Shown here piece by piece: positions 10,247-21,267 of a stretch of 35,668 bases of DNA. The notes below the pieces were generated by a model that was not told the DNA's origin, searched no databases, and saw only the letters and a list, made by a program, of their open reading frames with translations. Source of the DNA: Hypsibius dujardini (taxonomy: Eukaryota > Tardigrada > Eutardigrada > Parachela > Hypsibiidae); assembly GCA_001579985.1 (NCBI GenBank), contig LRSR01000218.1:1-35668 (forward strand). Reading direction: 5' to 3'. The number at the start of each line of letters is the position of its first letter. Position 1 is the stretch's first letter. The position numbers and the translations under genes are program-made.

Positions 10247-11110
10247 TTGAAAACTTTCCAAACTCGAGACCCGCCATCTTGGGCGAGGGTGGCTGCCCAC
10301 AAGCCACGTCTCGAGCATGCACTCGTAATTTGTCCTTCAAAAATTTCCCAGAATCGCAGTGCTGCTTTCAGCGAGATGAGTCGAAATTTGAAGAATGTTG
10401 GTCTGACTGCCACTGAATTGGGTATGACTGACATGAGAGTGACTGCTTCTGGGAAGACAGTTGCAACCTTCAGCGACGCCGATGCCTGTCGTAAGGCAGA
10501 GGTGAGACTCAATAGCAACAAGGCGGCCTTGGAGATTGAGCGAGTAGCTGCCCCTACTGAGCGCAAGCCACGTATAATTGTGGGCGCTGTTCCGAAGCAG
10601 ATGAAAGAGGAAGATCTCCTGGACGCCATGTGTGCGCAATGTAACGTCCCCAAGACTGAAATGAGTGTCATAAAAAAACTTACGAGTCGAGATGAGACTT
10701 TTGACAATTGTGCTCTGGTGATCGAAACTTTCGGGGACGCCCGAAGCGCCTTATTGGCGAAAGAACGTTTTTTCATCGACACAGATACCGGATTCTTTCG
10801 CTGCTCAATCGCCGACCATCACTACATTCCACAGTGCTTTAAGTGCTGGCACTACGGCCACACCCAGGTCAACTGCCGACAAAAGGACCCCCGATGCGGC
10901 AAGTGTGCTGGACAACACGCCCAGATGTTTGCACCAAAAATGGGACAGATAAGTGCATCAATTGTATCGGACGCGAGGCGTTGTTCCCCATCCGGCTTGG
11001 CAAGCGTCTCTGTATTCATATGCCAAGACGAGACTCACCCATCCATCAGTCAACCGTAGTCGTGTGTTTACTTCAAAAAACCAATACTGAGCTGCGCAAC
11101 TGCAAGTTCT
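10247..11110 (+). pseudogene. LINE ORF1 (gag-like, zinc knuckles), frameshifted
   Basis: A nucleic-acid-binding ORF1. The frame runs 10247-11059 and its first in-frame ATG is at 10376. An RRM-like middle region (KPRIIVGAVPKQMKEEDLL) precedes the knuckles CFKCWHYGHTQVNC and RCGKCAGQH at about 10835-10915. After the second knuckle the conserved reading moves to the next frame (CTKNGTDKCINC, about 10925-10960), so a one-base shift near 10918 has broken it. ORF1 proteins of this kind coat LINE RNA and assist target-primed reverse transcription. Confidence 0.7.
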
Positions 11111-11113
11111 AAA

Positions 11114-14100
11114 TTGTCTACACTGCCGAATCTGAATTTATTGAAATTTTTTCTCTTGAACATTGACGGTCTAAAAGTAAAACTTGACAGATTTCGACCC
11201 CAGATTTGTAACGCAATCGATTCATTTGACATTTGCGTCTTTATTGAGACGAAGTTTTCACGCGGTGATGTTGTGCCAGATCTTCTCGTTTATAAATGGA
11301 TTCACAAGCGGCGCTCTGTATATAATGGTGGTGGAATATCTGTCATGGCGAAAAAACTATTTTCTGTAACCTCCTCTGCGATTGATCTTGAAGATGTACT
11401 AGCTGTTGAGATTACCGCCCCTGGGTCCCTTGAAATCTGATTTTATTTGCTGTTTACTTTCCTCCGCGAGACTCCATTACGGCATTGCCTGATGCAGAAT
11501 TTTTTGAACGATTGATGACTACTTTTTTGTCGGCGCGTAAAATTTCTAAGACTGTTATATTGTGTGATGATTTCAATGCCCGAGTTGGTACAACTGCGTG
11601 ACAATCAGTGAGAACTTCGATTCAACTGTGTCTGGACCCTTGACCTATGTGGAAACAGTGAACATTGAGGATATCAGCAATGGGCGTGGCGCTCGTTTCC
11701 TCGAATTGTGTTCCTCTTGTGGATTGGCAATCTTAAATGGCTTAAAAGATTTTGGTAAAAATTTTCCGTCTGAATATATCTGTAAGCGATGGAACTGAAT
11801 GTCCGTCGTAGACTACGTGTTGTGCCACTTGACCAGATTAATCATGTTGACCGCTTCTTTTTTCCAACTAGTCTTGATTTCATTTCTGATCACGTCTCGT
11901 TGGGTGTCGAATATCGTTTCCTCCCAAAAAGTTTTAAAAACATAATCATTTCCAAAAAAATCAAAAAATACCAACGTTTCGACCGTGTATGAAGCTGTAT
12001 CTTCGAATGCCCTACTGTTGCCTGAACAATGTGACACCGAGATGGGTACCGCGGCTTTCTCGTATTTATTTAAGATCGAATCTGTTTGTGGAATTCCAAA
12101 GTGTGAAAATCAAAACAGCACAATCAACTGGGTGAATAATTATGAAGAGATAAAAATAAACAAACTGAAAACTGAAAAAACTCGGTTGTGGAAACTGCTA
12201 AATACACTGTCACGAGAATCGAATGAATTTATTACTAATTTTTCTCGATTTGGCACATTGAAGATCGAATTCGAAAAAACTGTACGAAATAACAATTTCA
12301 CTATGAGTCAGCAGTTATGGTCTGACTGTTTAAAAAACAGATCTCGGGACCCAAGAAAATACTGAAAAGAAATTGGTTACGGCGTGTGCTCGGACGATTC
12401 GATTGATGAATTTGAAAAAATCAACCTTCCTTCACTCTTTAATTATTTTTCTGCCCTTGCAAAACAAAAGTCTCCGCCTGTCCCTTATAATCAAAATATT
12501 TTTAATCTAGAGCCAAACAAAATTTTAGACGATCCGATTTCGCGTTTGAAGTTCAGCGTGTAATCCAACAACTGGCCGCAGCAACGTCAAGCGGCGCGTA
12601 CCCAGTATCCGCCGTAGATTTCAAATGGATGGCAGGGGATGATCGATTTTGCAGAGCGCTTACTGATGCGCTAGACTACGTGTATCAGTCAGGTTCTATT
12701 CCTGATATATGGACTTGCGGTGTCTTGAGTCCAATTCCAAAGCCAAACAAGGAACCACATCCGTCAAACTGTCGGCCACTGTCCGTCTTGCCCTTAGTCT
12801 CTCGTATTCTGTCCTCTGTCATCGCAAACCGATTGGAGGCGTGGGCCGATCTCAATGACGATCAGGCGGGTTCCCGCAAATACCGCTCGATTGTTGATCA
12901 AATCTTTATTCTGACTGCACTTTGTGAACGCGCTATTTTCGAGAACCACCAAATGTATATCGCATTCATCGATTATTTGTCAACTTTTGGCACTGTTTCT
13001 CACTAAAAACTGTGAAATATTCTTATTAGAAGAGGCATATCTCCCACTGCTCTCAAATACCTGCAGACATTGTAAAGCAAAGCTACAAATAAGATCAAGT
13101 GGCGGGGCAAGTTATCTGACCCCTACCAACTTGAAACAGGCGTTCGACAAGGAGATCCTTGTTCTGGGATACTGCTCAATATCTATCTCGACGCACTGAC
13201 TGACACCGTGGCAGATGGGAGAGTCACATTGGTGAAACTGGGTGGACAGAATTTTTTCTTACTGAAATACGCCGACGATGTTGCTCTGTTTTCATACTGC
13301 CAAAAAGAACTGCAGATCTCGTTGGACCGATTGACTACTTTTTCAAACGAACATGATTTAATTGTTAACGTGAAAAATCTTATAGTATAGTTATCAAAGG
13401 CTTGAAGCGATCGGTGTTCCCTGTGAAGGTCACTGTCACTGGAGTTGAATTGGAGCAGTTTCGAGAATTCAAATATTTAGCTTTTTTTGTGAAAAAACAA
13501 ATGAGTATGTCGGTTTCCCAAAAACACCAAACGCGAAAACTATGGGCAAGCTTCTTCCTCTTGAAACAAAAATTGGTTGATTTATAATCTAGCTATCACT
13601 TCTTTGTTGCTAAAAATATGTTTGAGGCTACCGTTGCAAGTACTGGCTCTTTTTGTGCTGAAATCTTAGGTGAAAATGTGCGGGCTGATCAAATCGAAGT
13701 ACAATTTTTGAAGAACGTTTTTTTTTATCTACGGCATTCCACGCCAACTGATGCATTGCTCGGTCTAACTGGTCGTGTGCCGCAAAGCCACCGCCATTCT
13801 CTTTTGCAGGTGAAATTCATCATCCGAGCGCTACGACGGATGTCTGGATTGTTGTTCGCAGCGATGCAGCTCGCCATTGACAGCGCCAAACTACGGAAGC
13901 GCTCCTGGTTCCGCTCAGCCATGCAACCATGGGCCGATATCATGGAACAGGAGTGGACCGAAGACGCAGCTTGGTGGACTGCTGTTCTGACCAGGGAACC
14001 GCCATCGACACTCAACAAAAAGAAGGACATGAAATTCTGGATGAACCTCTCTGATCGGATTCAGGCGAACATCAGCGAGAACGGGCGGCTCTCTTTCCTG

Positions 14101-14529
14101 CAGTTTCTGCGCACTAACTTCGCCGTACCCCTGCGGTCACAATTTTTGGATGTTCTTCCTCGCCACCAAGCCACACCAATCTTGAAGATTCTCACCTCTG
14201 AACATCACCTCCGAGTGGAAACTGGACGCTGGGTTGGACTACCAAAGGATGAACAAAACTGCAACCACTGCGGCGAGCTGGAGGACGAACAAAATATATT
14301 GTTCAAGTGTTTTTTGTTTGATGATCTGCAGACTACACTGTGTACTCTCATTACCGAAATGAGAGACTTACGCAGTTTTATCTGGGAGACACTGACAAAT
14401 CGTCAGGTTTGGGATCAGGCTGATAAGTGGCGACTGAATTGTGTGGCTAATTTTTTGAGAAAGGTTTTAAAAATGTCTTTTGATGTGCATAGCGGAAATG
14501 TGGTTCTATGTCCTAGCCCAACCCCATGA
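11114..14529 (+). pseudogene. LINE ORF2 (endonuclease-reverse transcriptase), broken
   Basis: Segments of one polyprotein are scattered over frames. The endonuclease occupies 11114-11440 (NIDGL and the catalytic-type FIETK) and continues shifted through CDDFNARVG at about 11560-11595 and SDHVSLG at about 11895. The reverse transcriptase occupies about 12629-13390: NCRPLSVLPLVSRI, WADLNDDQAG, a degraded motif A (FIDYLSTFG), then KYADDVALF at about 13264-13290. The C-terminal region is open for 303 codons (13618-14529), with NCNHCGELEDEQNILFKC resembling the usual terminal CCHC in which the His is replaced. It is clearly inactive. Confidence 0.8.
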
Positions 14530-14639
14530 TGAGGCATTTCAACTGCATCTCTGCTGCCTCGAAATGAGGTGGGGAATAAATAATTATTAATTAAAGTTAC
14601 TTGCTGTGAATTCTGTTAACCGAAGGATCGATCTAAATT

Positions 14640-15018
14640 TAGGGGAGTGGATGAGTCAGGCAGTCCTTTCATTTTACGGTGATATTGCGCATTTTGGGAT
14701 TTGATGAAGTTGGTATATAAAGCTTTAGCCTTATCATTCAAGGACTTACGAGCGCAGAGTGTGAAACATCTTACGGCTCGAAGAGGAATTTTTGTTAAAG
14801 TTACTAGCCCGGTGAATATCACACTGTTTGCATACTGCACGTGTTTTCTTATTATCTCCTTTTTGGTGAGGCCGATTCAGGTTCAAGTCATGCGATTTAA
14901 AATTTCTACTTCGAAAACTGTATACTGTATACGTAAGACAGTTTGCAATATGCCGTGGGCCGTGCGCGACTGGGGAGACTGGCGATATTGATGGTGCAAG
15001 AATTTCAAGCGGTTTCAA
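14640..15018 (-). pseudogene. Possible BED-type zinc-finger relic
   Basis: On the minus strand a short segment reads AVCKQCDIHRASNF followed by KNSSSSRKMFHTLRS, a spacing resembling the start of a BED finger (C-x2-C, then Ser-rich, Leu/His end) found in hAT transposases and ZBED genes. Continuing with a frame change gives KSLNDKAKALYTNFIKSQ. No catalytic domain follows before the LINE 3' end. The match is suggestive only. Confidence 0.22.
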
Positions 15019-15730
15019 ATGAACACACGGTGTTGAAAGAGGTCATTGGCAAAGTACGATAAGATGCGCGCGATGATTCTTTCAAGCAGTCTTTCTCGTC
15101 AATTGTGATTGGAAGAATTCGTTCCGGCCAGGTGGTCAAGGAGAAGGTAGACGGAGCTCGTGACAGACCCTTGCAAGTGCAAACAGATATCATGGAAGCT
15201 TGAGCGCTTCCAGAGTTGAAAGCCCAACAGCTCTCCATCAATTTGGCTCTGCAGATGCATAAACACCGATTGGAATTTTTGTACAAACGGAGTTCGTTGT
15301 TGCCCTCATTCGTTGACACGGGACTTGTAAGAGCGGCGCCGCCTGCTTTCTTGAAAAGCTTTTCATTATTTAAAAGCTTGAAATCATCCTTCTTGAAAAT
15401 ATCAAAGGATTCAGTGTGTATACTGTGATCTTTCAGCCGTGCATCATCATATTTTCTCATGATAGTTGTCGAACAAAATGGGTCATGATCAATCGCACTC
15501 CACCCTCTGTAGAATAGTAGCACAGCACAGGAACAAGATTTAGCAGTTCTTCCGGCTCCAATCAAAACCCGGCACACTGAAATACTCGTATCGCTCTCTC
15601 TATCACTATCAGCGTTTAGTGACAATCAGTTGTCAAAAACTGATGAAATATTATGCCTAATAACGCGGTGCGTCCCGAAAAGTGTATATTCGGACTGTCT
15701 TACTCGCAATTAAAGAGACCGCAAATCGCC
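15019..15730. other. Region without recognised gene
   Basis: A 206-codon minus-strand frame (15005-15625) is open here, long for this base composition, but it shows no domain, signal or splice logic I can name. An overlapping plus-strand frame at 15216-15428 is equally anonymous. Neither is called as a gene. Confidence 0.35.
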
Positions 15731-15892
15731 GGTACCGTACCGTCGCGATCTCAAGGGACAGTAGGGTGCCCTAAGGCGTGCATTCCGCCCGCCTTGCGCC
15801 GTAGTATTTAGACCGGTGTGTGTGTGTGCGTGGGTGTGTGCTGTACTGAGGCGGCGCTTAGCTGTCCCTTGAGATCGCGACGGTACGGTACC
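15731..15892. mobile_element. Foldback MITE, family D copy 1
   Basis: Perfect 31-bp inverted arms (15731-15761 and 15862-15892) begin GGTACCGTACCGTCGCGATC. The interior contains TTTAGACCGGTGTG and a GT-rich tract, and GAGGCGGCGCTTA just inside the right arm, close to GAGGCGGGGCTTA of family A. It has no coding capacity. The perfect arms suggest relatively recent activity. Confidence 0.88.
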
Positions 15893-16788
15893 TCGTAGGT
15901 AGTAGCTAATCCTACTCGAACGATGAGACATTTGTCATTTTTATGGGTGTGATTGGAGAAACTGCTGTGTGCTACACGTATAGGTGTATACAGCTGCGTG
16001 CATGCATGTGAGGTGATCATGTAAGGCCTATATTAGTAGTGTGTAAATTTAACACATTTTGTGTCAAATTAAAACTGTAATTTTACACGGCTTGTCCATT
16101 TACACAACTGCGAACGCTCTGACTTTGAGGATCGAATGATTTATAAAAGTCGCACGTGTACAAAAGAACGCACTTATAGAGATTGACAACTACCGTGCAC
16201 TACGGTCACAGTATACTTGAGGAGATGGACCTTACATTTGTAGCGTGGCGCAGTTCGCTGAGAGTAACAATGCAAGCTAGTGGGTGTCAAAGGTGCAATA
16301 AATCAAGCAAACGATTGCGTTGTGGTTTGAGGGATAACTATACGCCAATATAAAAATATGCAGATCACATCCTATTGATTTGAAAAACTGATTTAAATAG
16401 GTGCGTGGAAAATAAATTTCCTGCGGCGCTAATCTTCCTTGACTCGACTAAATACCGCGTTGAATGACTGGTGACATTATACCTGAGAAGATAGTTTATA
16501 GTTTGAGCCAAAAAAATGTGCTGCGATGCTCGCTAACGGATAAAAGCAATCAGAGTTTCATTTAAGAAAGGTGGAATGATATGGACTGGTGATCTGTTTT
16601 AAACGCTGTGAGAAAACCTATATTTTAGAGAAAGAATCCGTTAATGCTTACGTGGAAACTGGAAAACTTGGAAACAAAATTTGAAGTGAGAATGTGCCTG
16701 CTGTATTTCCTATTAGTGATGTTTGAAGAGCGAAGTTTGTAGAACGTATGTAGAACGTAAAAAAAGTTGAAGAAAAAAACGTGCTCAC
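15893..16788. other. AT-rich spacer
   Basis: No supported gene. A small inverted repeat (TGTGTAAAT near 16039 and ATTTACACA near 16098) encloses a TTTAACACATTTTGTGT patch. Confidence 0.5.
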
Positions 16789-17088
16789 GCTCAAATTTCC
16801 TTCAAGTATCCAATTGCTTGCCAGCCGTTTCAAACTGATTACGAAATTCCCAAATCGCTTCACGACGCTGGAGTCCATGCCTTTTATAGCGAGTGACGGT
16901 GCGGAAACCCGTATCGTGTTTGGTCCCAATAACTGAACGTCCGCACGACCGTCATGCACGATGTCCAGTCGAACGTCGTCAAAGAGCGTGAATGCCATCG
17001 CTTGCATGGCTGGAAATTGCTCGACCTCTACATATACGTAGGACCTTAGGCACCAGTCCCTCCCGTCATTGAAAAAAGAATGAACAAA
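16789..17088 (-). CDS. Candidate internal exon, unidentified protein
   Basis: A 300-nt stretch, open throughout, bounded on the minus strand by an AG acceptor (TTGGATTCAG before 17088) and a GTGAGC donor after 16789. Both borders are phase 0, giving exactly 100 codons. The protein is well mixed and soluble-looking (VEVEQFPAMQAMAFTLFDDV, IRVSAPSLAIKGMDSSVVKR). The frame stays open on both sides (16648-17223), but those flanks become low-complexity. I recognise no family and see no neighbouring exon. It could be one exon of a gene or a captured fragment. Confidence 0.33.
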
Positions 17089-17311
17089 CTGAATCCAAGC
17101 AAAAACAAGGTCAAGTTTTGTTCGCGATTGATTACAACAGAAAAGTACTTGTAATCCACTTAACAAGTTTCGTCCACTCTCCATATATCTAGCTGACAAA
17201 CTTGATAACAATGGACATAGCAAGCAAAGTTATCAGACAGACGTGGTTGCGCGTATACACACAATGACTGGTCTTCCTGGCGCCAACCAATTGGTAGTAC
17301 GATGGACAATC

Positions 17312-17460
17312 TTACTGTACGGTCCCGATAACAGAGCACGGGCTGATGCCCTAGGGCGTGCATTTCGTCCCTGTCACGTTTACTTAGACCGGTGTGCGTC
17401 TGTATGCGGGGATGCGAAGGCGGCGACTAATCGTGTCTTGGGGTCGGGACTCTACAGTAT
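17312..17460. mobile_element. Foldback MITE, family D copy 2 (diverged)
   Basis: Imperfect inverted ends (TTACTGTACGGTCCCGATAA on the left; complement ATACTGTAGAGTCCCGACCC on the right) surround an interior clearly related to 15731-15892: GCCCTAGGGCGTGCATTTCG, TTAGACCGGTGTG and GAAGGCGGCGACTAA. It is an older copy of the same family. Confidence 0.72.
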
Positions 17461-19109
17461 TAGACGTTTGTCTCGATTGTTTGCAGGTGATTGAAGTACA
17501 GTAGACGACTCGCCATTTTCTCGTCCGTTATCAGTGATACTCACCCAAACTGGCTTGAGGTGCAGCACTCGCTGCGCTTCAAAAAATCATCAACTAAATT
17601 CCTAGAGTGATTAAAAAGACTATTAATTTACCTTTTAAAACAGGTCACAAATAAACTAATAATTAAGAGGATAGGTTCAGACAAAATAAAAAGAGCAAAC
17701 CGCATAGCAGACAGAATTCTCGAGTTGATGACAAAACAAGATGCGATCAAAATTTTTTCTAGCCATGAAAAAGCTTTTGACTCGAGCTAAAAGCTCGAAG
17801 GAGGTTGTAGTGATCAGACGGTTCGATAACTGTTTGATCTGTTGCGTGTAAAATTAATTAGAAGCGATCTGTTAATTAATATCACACGCAAACTCGATTA
17901 AATACAGTGTACAGTCAGTCCCAAGAAGAACTCTGCTGGCACAACACAGGCTGTTTGCGTAGCCTCCTGCTATGGCGGTGGATTAATGGAATAAATAACA
18001 AATAATGTATAGTCAGTGCAAAGAGACTCCAACAACAATAGTGGCATGATAGAAAAACGCCATTGGGTATATGCAAAGAGTTAATGGTAACCCATGCACT
18101 CGCATTACCGCGTTGTTAATACTGTAAATTCATTATTTTAGCTACTCTGTATATTTCCAGTTCCCCATCGCTGTATTTAAGGATTGGCAACTCTTGATAA
18201 ATTGGAAACTCAAGTGGTCGTGTTTTGTGGTCTGTCTTTCCGACTGATAGCAGAAAGTCATAACGATGAATTAAGACGGAAAGAGCGTAATGGGACGAGG
18301 ATGGAGGATCAAGGGAGCACTTTAAAAAATCAGACAGAAAAACACAATCGTTCGGTTTGGCAGAGAAAAATACACGGGCAGGCAGAAATACAGAAGAAAG
18401 GCAAGAAGAAAGTTTTTTTCAGCTGTTTAATCACAAGCTTGAGCTATGATTCGTGCCCTTGGGTGGAAACCATCAGACTAGGGGGCGCATATTGACTGTC
18501 CGGCATGGTAATCATAATTCCCAACGTCCTGGAAGGCCACTATCCAGTATTCCAGTCACTTTCCGTGATGAGTCTCCATATTTTGGCAGGACGTCAAAAA
18601 CCGGCCTAACCATTTTCTGCAATAATCAAGACATCTACTGCCTTGTCTGGCCATAGCAGGGCCGACGAGAACAGTCTTTGAAGCTCGGATAGAGTCAAAC
18701 TTTCCGCCTGTCGCAGTTTTAGCACCTACCAGTATGACGATGCACGGTGACCACCGACAATTGCAGATGGTCAGTCAAATTGGCCAGTCATGCCAGTCGT
18801 CTCGGCCAGTCCTTTCGTCCTCACACCTTACGTCACTCGTGCATCCACCCACCCGCCCGATTTTGAAGACTTTAATGCCGAGAGACTATTAATATTATAT
18901 TAGTTGTTAACATCTATATATCATATACGGAGTTATCAGACCAAGGAGCAGAGCGACGAGGTCCTATGAGTTGCAGTGCTGTGGTTGGAAATTGAGAATG
19001 CCTGTGTGTGTGTGCGTGTCACAGTCATGGGCGGAGTAATAAAATTCAGTGCTCGCATATGATTAGCCAGCGCAGTCTAGGGCGCTCTACGTTTCGGACT
19101 ACAATGTAC
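17461..19109. other. Gene-poor region
   Basis: No recognised gene or RNA. One hairpin-forming pair, GCGTGTAAAATTAATTAG near 17845 and TTAATTAATATCACACGC near 17874, and a patch of repeated GGCCAGTC words at about 18770-18815 were the only structures noticed. The 103-codon plus frame at 18184-18495 has no family features. Confidence 0.5.
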
Positions 19110-19111
19110 TA

Positions 19112-19750
19112 CAGTCATCCCCACATTGTTCTCCGGTCACGTGCTTCATAAAAAATAAGTCAAACTCCGCCACCAAATGCACACTTTCGGTCAAGCAAAC
19201 CACACCCACTAACCAATTAAAAACGTTCAACACTATAAATAATCAAAACATGAAAAAATTCCGAGTGAATCACGAATATTAAAGAAGAACGTGAATTGAA
19301 ACACCGGGATTTGCATTCCTCATGTCATGATCATTAATTTAAAAGCAAGAAAAAACGTTTTGTTTAGAGGGCAGTGAACTTCCAGAGAGCGGTAGACACA
19401 GCTGTTCGGTGAATTTGAGACAAGTCCCACAAGCTCACATAACATTACTGTACGTGCGACTTGACAGGGACTTGTTCCAAATAAATTGTGATCGTTATTT
19501 CTGCACGACTTGGTTTGCCATGGGCGAGATAAATTAAGCCTATCTAGCTAGTGTTCCTTATGACTGACAGCGGACTGTGTTCCAAATAAATTGTGATCGT
19601 TATTTCTGCACGACTTGGTTTGCCATGGGCGAGATAAATTAAGCCTATCTAGCTAGTGTTCCTTTTATTGACCCAACCGGCCTGCCACAACAGGGGGCAC
19701 ATGCGCGCACCTGATTTTTGTGCAACCGGAGAACAGTTTGGGGACGACTG
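19112..19750. mobile_element. Non-autonomous Tc1/mariner-type element (TA-flanked)
   Basis: A 639-bp element flanked by TA dinucleotides (19110-19111 and 19751-19752). Its 26-bp inverted ends match at 23 positions and begin CAGTC(A/G)TCCCCA. CAGT-starting repeats with a TA duplication fit the Tc1/mariner superfamily. The interior has no transposase but contains an 86-bp tandem duplication. It is either a MITE or a deletion derivative. Confidence 0.75.
19474..19664. repeat. 86-bp tandem duplication
   Basis: 19474-19559 and 19579-19664 are identical over 86 bp (starting GTTCCAAATAAATTGTGATC), 105 bp start to start. The short sequences before each unit are also related (TGACAGGGACT and TGACAGCGGACT), so the duplicated unit is probably about 105 bp with one diverged edge. 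It contains AATAAA. Confidence 0.92.
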
Positions 19751-19757
19751 TATATGT

Positions 19758-19870
19758 CTCGATCATTTGGTGCTGCTTGTTTAAACCTACCCGTTTATCA
19801 TGAGTGCAAACACTGCTTTACTGCAGGCATAATGTACAATGGATTTAAAACGCAGCACCAAATGATCGAG
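19758..19870. repeat. Long-range hairpin, perfect 19-bp arms
   Basis: CTCGATCATTTGGTGCTGC at 19758-19776 is exactly complementary to 19852-19870, with a 75-nt spacer. It begins five bases after the TA flank of the 639-bp element. It could be a very small MITE, the end of another element, or an RNA hairpin; no homologous copy is visible in the window. Confidence 0.75.
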
Positions 19871-21144
19871 CCAGTAGAGTATATCGAGCCCGAGCGTTCG
19901 AATTTTAACTCAGAACTTACTTCATTTGACACGAGTGTTTCGAGATTTTGTTCTCAGTACGAGTAAGAATATCTGAACGTAAGAGATCAATTCTATTTTT
20001 GAAGAACAATTGACTGAGCTTTTTAGTCTTTCCATCGATTGCACCGATTGCTAGTTATAAATTAATAGCGAGTATTAGGTTAAATCACAGCAAATAAGTT
20101 ATATCCTTAGGTACATTCTGTGCCGGTGTCGCTTCTGCAAGTTTCAACTCCGGACGCCGATACTTGCTTTCATTTTCAGGCTTGCCAGTTGTTTCTGATT
20201 TTGTCAATGTAATATAGTGCATGGATATTTTTAAAATATAGATCCAATTCTGCTGGATTTACCATGATAGTTAAAACGTGCATAGACCAATTATACCCAG
20301 ATAATTCCCACTCAGACAATTCATTCCTTTCAATTCGTATTCAAACATATCGCACTCCGCAAATTTAATGGTTACTCGCACAAATTACGTTGTGCAGGAT
20401 ATCGTTCTCGTCGTAATCGGTCGCGTTTTGTTGCTCCTCCCACTGCTCAAGCGTTATTGATTTCAGGCAGCAGCTGTTGCAAATTCAACGACGACAGCTC
20501 TCAAACAGCAAGCAAGATGGTAAACCTCCACATCAATCTCCACAACGTCCACACGGATCAAGTTTTTTCTTATTCGTTTCTTTCCACGGCGACGACCACC
20601 ACTGACCACGATCTTCACCTACATGTAAACCTAATAATGACGCCTTAACTTTATGATTACGCTTAACGCAGAATTGACAAAAACATGTTACCTTTGGGTT
20701 GTTCTGCAATTCGTCTGGCAAGATAGGATTGCTGCTTATACAATGATACAGTGGTGTTGAAATATATTGTTCAGTTTTACTGCTATTGTACATGGCGACT
20801 CTTCGTACCGAGCTCATTGAAGCTTTCGATAAGCAGTTTCAAGCAAATGCAAGCGTGAGGCACTTAACCCGCGGCGAGCTGCTGCCTCAAGCGAGTTCGT
20901 CAATATTCAAGCCCTCAAATGCATTGCAAAACCGGCAATATTTAAAATTGGCGCGGTTATGACATTTTGGAAAATAAAAATGCACAATTTTGTTTTAAAT
21001 GGAAAAGATTTAGTTCCCTAAATCTGCTTATAACTAATGAAGACTTCTCCGTATTTTGTCTCGCCGGACCACACCCTCAAAGTGTGGCGACTGTTCATGT
21101 TTCGCCGAATACTGCTTGAATTATCCGCGTACGGTCCAGCGCAA
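19871..21144. other. Region without recognised gene
   Basis: Several frames up to 94 codons occur, none with a domain. A Gln-rich reading lies near 20465-20550. The last 200 bp lead into the TATA box of the retroelement and may belong to its 5' terminal repeat. Confidence 0.45.
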
Positions 21145-21154
21145 CTATAAATAG
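21145..21154 (+). promoter_or_regulatory. TATA box of the retroelement
   Basis: CTATAAATAG, a near-ideal animal TATA box, lies about 120 bp before the gag ATG at 21268. A pyrimidine-rich TTTCAGATTGC near 21189-21199 could hold the start site, though the usual TATA-to-start distance would place it nearer 21175-21185. Confidence 0.55.
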
Positions 21155-21267
21155 CGTTGCACACCCTTTATTCTCTACAGTTTCCTCTTTCAGATTGCAG
21201 GTCTTTCTCGCCTCTTTTGTGAAACTGTATATTTTTTTCCCGTAATTTTTAACCCCCGCCTGCAAAC

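Larger units (their letters stand above)
10247..14590 (+). mobile_element. Non-LTR retrotransposon (LINE) copy 1
   Basis: A nearly complete element in the order ORF1 with CCHC knuckles, EEP-type endonuclease, reverse transcriptase and C-terminal CCHC-like region. It ends in a GGGGAATAAAT 3' end followed by an ATT-rich tail. The same 3' end occurs in the copy ending near 32247. The knuckle-bearing ORF1 and EEP endonuclease place it among R1/I/CR1/jockey-like lineages, but the clade is not resolved. Several frameshifts and stops make this copy dead. The 5' boundary is uncertain; no ATG opens the ORF1 frame before 10376. Confidence 0.85.

Noticed and set aside
10132-10782. 216-codon minus-strand frame opposite LINE ORF1
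   Set aside because: The plus strand carries recognisable ORF1 motifs and zinc knuckles, so the minus frame is a shadow.
13725-14030. Minus-strand frame also seen at 31409-31747
   Set aside because: Its repetition only reflects the two LINE copies; the plus strand carries the ORF2 C-terminal region.
18184-18495. 103-codon plus frame
   Set aside because: No start context, no domain, no splice logic, and a charged low-complexity middle; chance is the better explanation.
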